DNA of 7,886 bases from Syntrophomonadaceae bacterium. Its GTDB lineage: Bacteria > Bacillota > Dethiobacteria > DTU022. A program made the translations under genes and the position numbers. The notes below the pieces were generated by a model. That model was not told the DNA's origin. It made no database searches and was given only the letters and a program-made list of their open reading frames with translations. The stretch is from the NCBI GenBank assembly GCA_007126465.1, contig SLBE01000249.1, positions 1 to 7,886 on the forward strand, read 5' to 3'. Shown here in pieces: positions 5,182-7,886 of this stretch; positions within the stretch are counted from its first letter, which is position 1; each line of letters begins with the position of its first letter.

Positions 5182-6258
5182 ATGCAGATCGGACTGGTGG
5201 GAACCCCATATTCCGGAAAAACAACCCTCTTCAATTTATTAACCGGTAATAACCAGGCAACCGGGTTTAATGAAACAGGAGAGATCTACGTCGGCAGTGC
5301 TGTTGTACCTGACCCCCGGATCGGTTTTCTATCAAACTTGTATAAACCTAAAAGAACCACTTATGCACGAATTGATTTTAAAGACATACCCGGAGTAAAA
5401 ATGGATGATAACAGGGCCAGGGCTTCCCAGCTGCTAAATGAAGTGCGCAGCTCCGATATGCTGGTCCAGGTTGTCCGGGCATTTAGCTCCGATCAAACAG
5501 ACGCCCTGGTCGGATCATCACAACCATACAACGATTTGGTTAATTACGCCACAGAGTTAATCCTGGCCGATATAGATGCGCTGGAAAAACGAATTGAACG
5601 TATCGATGACATGAAAAAGATTAACAATGACAGCCTGGAGCAGCAAAAACTGCTGCGAAAGCTGCTTTCCGCTCTTGAAGAAGAAATTTTTATCGGCACC
5701 CTTGATCTTACAGACAGTGAAAAAGAGCTGTTAAGAGGACAAAGCTTTCTAAGTGAAAAGCCAATGCTGATTGTTATCAATATTGGCGAAGACCAGCTGC
5801 ATAGTGGTGACTACCCGCAAAAAGGTAAAGTATGCCAGTATGCTGCAGAAAAAGGAATACCGGTGGTCGAAGTTTGTGCCAAAACAGAAATGGAGATCAA
5901 CCAGTTGGAACCAGATGAGCAAAGAGAATTTCTTGATGAATTAGGCTTAACAGAATCAAGTCTTGGCAGACTGGCTCGCACGGCCTATGAACTGCTTCAC
6001 TTGAATTCTTTTTTCACAGTTGGAGAAGATGAGGTTCGGGCCTGGACAGTGAACCAGGACACCAGTGCCAGGAAAGCAGCCGGGAAAATCCATTCTGATA
6101 TTGAGCGTGGTTTTATCCGGGCAGAAGTTTTTCACTACAACTATTTATACGAACTTGGCAGTACAGTAAAAGTTCGCGAAGCAGGCCAGTTTCGCCTGGA
6201 AGGCAAAGAATACAAAGTGATTGACGGAGATGTAATCAGTTTCCGCTTCAACGTTTAA
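5182..6258 (+). CDS. YchF/OLA1-like P-loop GTPase paralogue (DUF933/TGS C-terminal domain)
   Basis: The 358-residue product is a translation-factor-class GTPase or ATPase of the YchF/OLA1 group. YchF proteins bind ribosomes and often hydrolyse ATP, though their role is still poorly defined. Visible are the P-loop GTPYSGKT (7-14), VPDPR (42-46), a G3-like DIPG (68-71), a charged helical stretch (about 128-170, probably coiled coil), and a G4-like NIGE (200-203), where YchF proteins lack the usual NKxD. The C-terminal domain is highly typical: FFTVGEDEVRAWTV (277-290), then HSDIERGFIRAEV (304-316), EAGQFRLEGKEY and DGDVISFRFNV. The N-terminal half diverges from standard YchF: the P-loop is not GLPNVGKST, and the Gly-rich KGEGLGN segment after G3 is missing. 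This looks like a paralogue, not the housekeeping copy. ATG 5182 follows AGGAG (5166-5170) by 11 bases. It is divergent from hutH, and no functional link to it is evident. Confidence 0.9.
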   Translation: MQIGLVGTPYSGKTTLFNLLTGNNQATGFNETGEIYVGSAVVPDPRIGFLSNLYKPKRTTYARIDFKDIPGVKMDDNRARASQLLNEVRSSDMLVQVVRAFSSDQTDALVGSSQPYNDLVNYATELILADIDALEKRIERIDDMKKINNDSLEQQKLLRKLLSALEEEIFIGTLDLTDSEKELLRGQSFLSEKPMLIVINIGEDQLHSGDYPQKGKVCQYAAEKGIPVVEVCAKTEMEINQLEPDEQREFLDELGLTESSLGRLARTAYELLHLNSFFTVGEDEVRAWTVNQDTSARKAAGKIHSDIERGFIRAEVFHYNYLYELGSTVKVREAGQFRLEGKEYKVIDGDVISFRFNV

Positions 6259-6268
6259 TCAAATTTTA

Positions 6269-7693
6269 TTAAAGCTGAGGCTTTTTCTCCTGCCAGGGCC
6301 TGGCCTGCTCAAAAGCAGCTGCAGCCACTAATACGTCTCTTTCTCCGCCGGGCCTGCCTGCTATCTGCAGCCCAACCGGAAAACCATCCTCAGTCCAACC
6401 GCAGGGGATACTTATTGCAGGAAGTCCGGTAACTGAGAATGCATAGGTCAGCATAATCCAGTCAATATAGCTTTCCATGGCCTTGCCGTTAATCTCTGTC
6501 GGATATGCTGTCTCCGCCGGGAAAGGTTTAACCGGCACTGTCGGAAGAATCAGCAGATCATAATCGGCAAAGAAATCAAGCATCTTTCGCCACAACTCGG
6601 AACGATGTTTTTCCGCTTTGGCTACATCTTCACCTGACAGGCTCAGACCCTGCCTGATGTTACCGATTATGTTGGGATTTACTTGTTCAATAAACTCGGG
6701 GTTATTAAGCTGATCATGATAAAGAGCGGCAAAGCGAACTCCCCTTAAAACAGCGGCGGTTTCCTGCAGGCCACTGAAGTCGGGATAATCTTCGGCCACC
6801 GAACTGCCCAGCATTTTGAAAACATCAATTGCACCCATGGTTATTCCCAAAACTTCATTATCTACCGGGGTTAAATCAAGGCTCCCAGCCCAGGCAATCT
6901 TGAAGTTGCAATCCAGTTTACCGGTAGTGCTATCGTAAAAACTTTCTTCCCTTGACAGCATTGCCATCGGCGTGCGCTTATCCATGCCTGATATCGCATC
7001 AAGCATTAAAGCCACGTCGCTCACCGTGCGGGCCATCGGCCCCTCCACCGACATATCGTCCCAGTATAAATCGTTCGGGTAAAGGGGAACCCTGCCGGGT
7101 GATGGTCTTAATCCGACAATCCCACAAAAACTGGCCGGAATTCTAAGCGATCCGCCCAGATCGTTACCTTCGGCGATCGGACAGAGTCCTGCCGCTATAG
7201 CTGCGGCCGAACCTCCACTGGAACCACCGCTGTTGTAGTCTGTATTCCAGGGCGTCCGGGTCGCACCGAACAGATCGTTGTAAGTAGACCCTCCGGCAGC
7301 AAATTCAGGAGTATTGGTCTTGCCGAGAATAATGGCGCCCGCATCTTTCAACCTTTGAACAACGAGGGAATCAAGATTCGGCACATAGTCCTTGTATAAC
7401 CTGGAGCCAAAGGTTGTGCGAATCCCTTTGGTCAGAGTAACATCCTTTATAGCAACAGGAACCCCGTGCAACTGACCAATGGGCACGCATGATAATATTT
7501 TCTTTTCAGCCTCCCTGGCTTCTTCTAAAGCATAATCAGCGGCTACAGTGCAGTAGGCATTAACTTTTGGGTTAATCTTTTCAATTCGATCGAGAAACTT
7601 TTGAATAACTTCAACGGGAGATAATTTTTTTGTTTTGATCAATTTAGCAAGCTTATGGGCCGGCATGTAACAAATTTCTTCGGGGGTGGTCAT
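6269..7693 (-). CDS. Amidase-signature family hydrolase (GatA-like amidase)
   Basis: The 474-residue product is a serine hydrolase of the amidase signature family, which cleaves carboxamide or related C-N bonds. The Ser-cisSer-Lys catalytic set is visible: Lys83 in VAIKD, the cis-Ser in GGSSGGSAAA (156-165), and the nucleophile Ser182 in GNDLGGSLR. LHGVPVAIKD, ILGKTNTPEF (122-131) and ASFCGIVGLRPSPGRVP are further family landmarks. Asn177 replaces the usual Ser or Thr of the G-[ST]-D-x-G-G-S motif. No gatB or gatC gene is adjacent, so a role in tRNA-dependent amidation is unlikely; the substrate is unknown. ATG 7693 follows AGGAG (7707-7703) by 9 bases. No signal peptide is seen, so it is probably cytoplasmic. 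It converges with the YchF-like gene and its upstream leader carries an inverted repeat and a possible terminator. Confidence 0.93.
   Translation of the reverse strand: MTTPEEICYMPAHKLAKLIKTKKLSPVEVIQKFLDRIEKINPKVNAYCTVAADYALEEAREAEKKILSCVPIGQLHGVPVAIKDVTLTKGIRTTFGSRLYKDYVPNLDSLVVQRLKDAGAIILGKTNTPEFAAGGSTYNDLFGATRTPWNTDYNSGGSSGGSAAAIAAGLCPIAEGNDLGGSLRIPASFCGIVGLRPSPGRVPLYPNDLYWDDMSVEGPMARTVSDVALMLDAISGMDKRTPMAMLSREESFYDSTTGKLDCNFKIAWAGSLDLTPVDNEVLGITMGAIDVFKMLGSSVAEDYPDFSGLQETAAVLRGVRFAALYHDQLNNPEFIEQVNPNIIGNIRQGLSLSGEDVAKAEKHRSELWRKMLDFFADYDLLILPTVPVKPFPAETAYPTEINGKAMESYIDWIMLTYAFSVTGLPAISIPCGWTEDGFPVGLQIAGRPGGERDVLVAAAAFEQARPWQEKKPQL
6271..6286 (+). terminator. Weak candidate terminator of the YchF-like gene
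   Basis: AAAGC (6271-6275) and GCTTT (6280-6284) pair around TGAG, with the Ts continuing to 6286. It starts 13 bases after the YchF-like stop codon, overlapping the last codons of the convergent amidase gene. Five mostly A-T pairs is short for a terminator, and the bases are also coding on the other strand. Confidence 0.3.
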
Positions 7694-7722
7694 GGCTATA
7701 TACTCCTAACACTAAAAGTATT

Positions 7723-7776
7723 TGGTTATTATTTCTTCTAAAAAAACTTAAATCCTTTAGCTTAAGATAATAACCA
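7723..7776 (-). repeat. 10-bp perfect inverted repeat upstream of the amidase gene
   Basis: TGGTTATTAT (7723-7732) and ATAATAACCA (7767-7776) are perfect inverted repeats separated by 34 bases. They enclose a smaller hairpin with a seven-base T-run. The near arm lies 30 bases before the amidase ATG, between gene and upstream neighbour. It could be a pair of operator half-sites or the outer stem of a leader RNA. The length makes chance less likely, but AT-rich composition weakens the case. Confidence 0.5.
7740..7766 (-). terminator. Candidate intrinsic terminator or attenuator before the amidase gene
   Basis: On the minus strand CTTAAG (7766-7761) can pair with TTTAAG (7752-7747, including one G-U) around an 8-base loop, followed at once by seven Ts (7746-7740). 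The stem is AT-rich and probably weak. It could end transcription of the gene whose last codons lie at the right edge, or attenuate the amidase transcript. Confidence 0.4.
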
Positions 7777-7832
7777 GTCAACACAATCATTATGATATAT
7801 TCACAACCAACCGGGGAAGCTGTATTCCACTA

Positions 7833-7886
7833 TTAGTATTTAATCCAGTCAACCAGGGTGATTGCATCCTGTTCCGGCTTGATTCC
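7833..7886 (-). CDS. C-terminal fragment of an unidentified gene
   Basis: The first frame from the right edge on the minus strand reads GIKPEQDAITLVDWIKY and stops at TAA (7835-7833). The mix of charged and hydrophobic residues looks like a genuine protein C-terminus, but 17 codons are too few to identify it. A second frame stays open for 31 codons and cannot be excluded. If real, the gene is co-directional with the amidase gene, 139 bases upstream of its start. Confidence 0.4.
   Translation of the reverse strand, partial: GIKPEQDAITLVDWIKY

Overview
The window reads as chromosomal DNA from an anaerobic member of the Bacillota (Clostridia or a related class). The evidence is a HutP-type regulator, an MttB-superfamily corrinoid methyltransferase homologue, strong AGGAGG-like ribosome binding sites, TTG starts, and a sigma-A-type promoter with an intrinsic terminator. 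I see no mobile element, CRISPR array, tRNA or rRNA.

Layout. The left two thirds is a minus-strand gene set read from right to left. It runs: a near-consensus promoter (4971-4999), an attenuator-type leader (4878-4941), hutH (histidine ammonia-lyase, 4853-3300), hutP (L-histidine-dependent antiterminator protein, 3213-2776), an MttB-superfamily methyltransferase homologue without pyrrolysine (2662-1214), and a lipoprotein substrate-binding protein of an ABC importer (1034-1, its C-terminal part outside the window). Gaps between these genes are 86, 113 and 179 bases. I see no convincing terminator in the gaps, so co-transcription is plausible but unproven; the last gene has a possible promoter of its own. 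Divergent from this set is a plus-strand gene for an unusual YchF/OLA1-like P-loop GTPase (5182-6258). It converges, with a 10-base gap, on a minus-strand amidase-signature hydrolase (6269-7693). The right edge may hold the last 17 codons of another minus-strand gene.

The most interesting part is the hutH leader. Between promoter and start codon it carries three NAG triplets (TAG, TAG, GAG) spaced exactly four bases apart, which is the arrangement known to be bound by HutP of Bacillus subtilis. They lie in the 19-base loop of a possible antiterminator hairpin (10 pairs over 11 positions). That hairpin takes up 11 of the 12 bases of the 5' arm of a strong intrinsic terminator just before the hutH ribosome binding site. 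Unlike B. subtilis, where hutP precedes the controlled terminator, hutP here lies behind it. HutP would therefore promote its own synthesis when histidine is present.

If read-through continues past hutP, the methyltransferase homologue and the importer lipoprotein would also be histidine-controlled. This suggests, as inference only, that they handle a histidine-related methylated compound such as hercynine (histidine betaine). No hutU, hutI, hutG, corrinoid protein or ABC permease gene lies inside the window.
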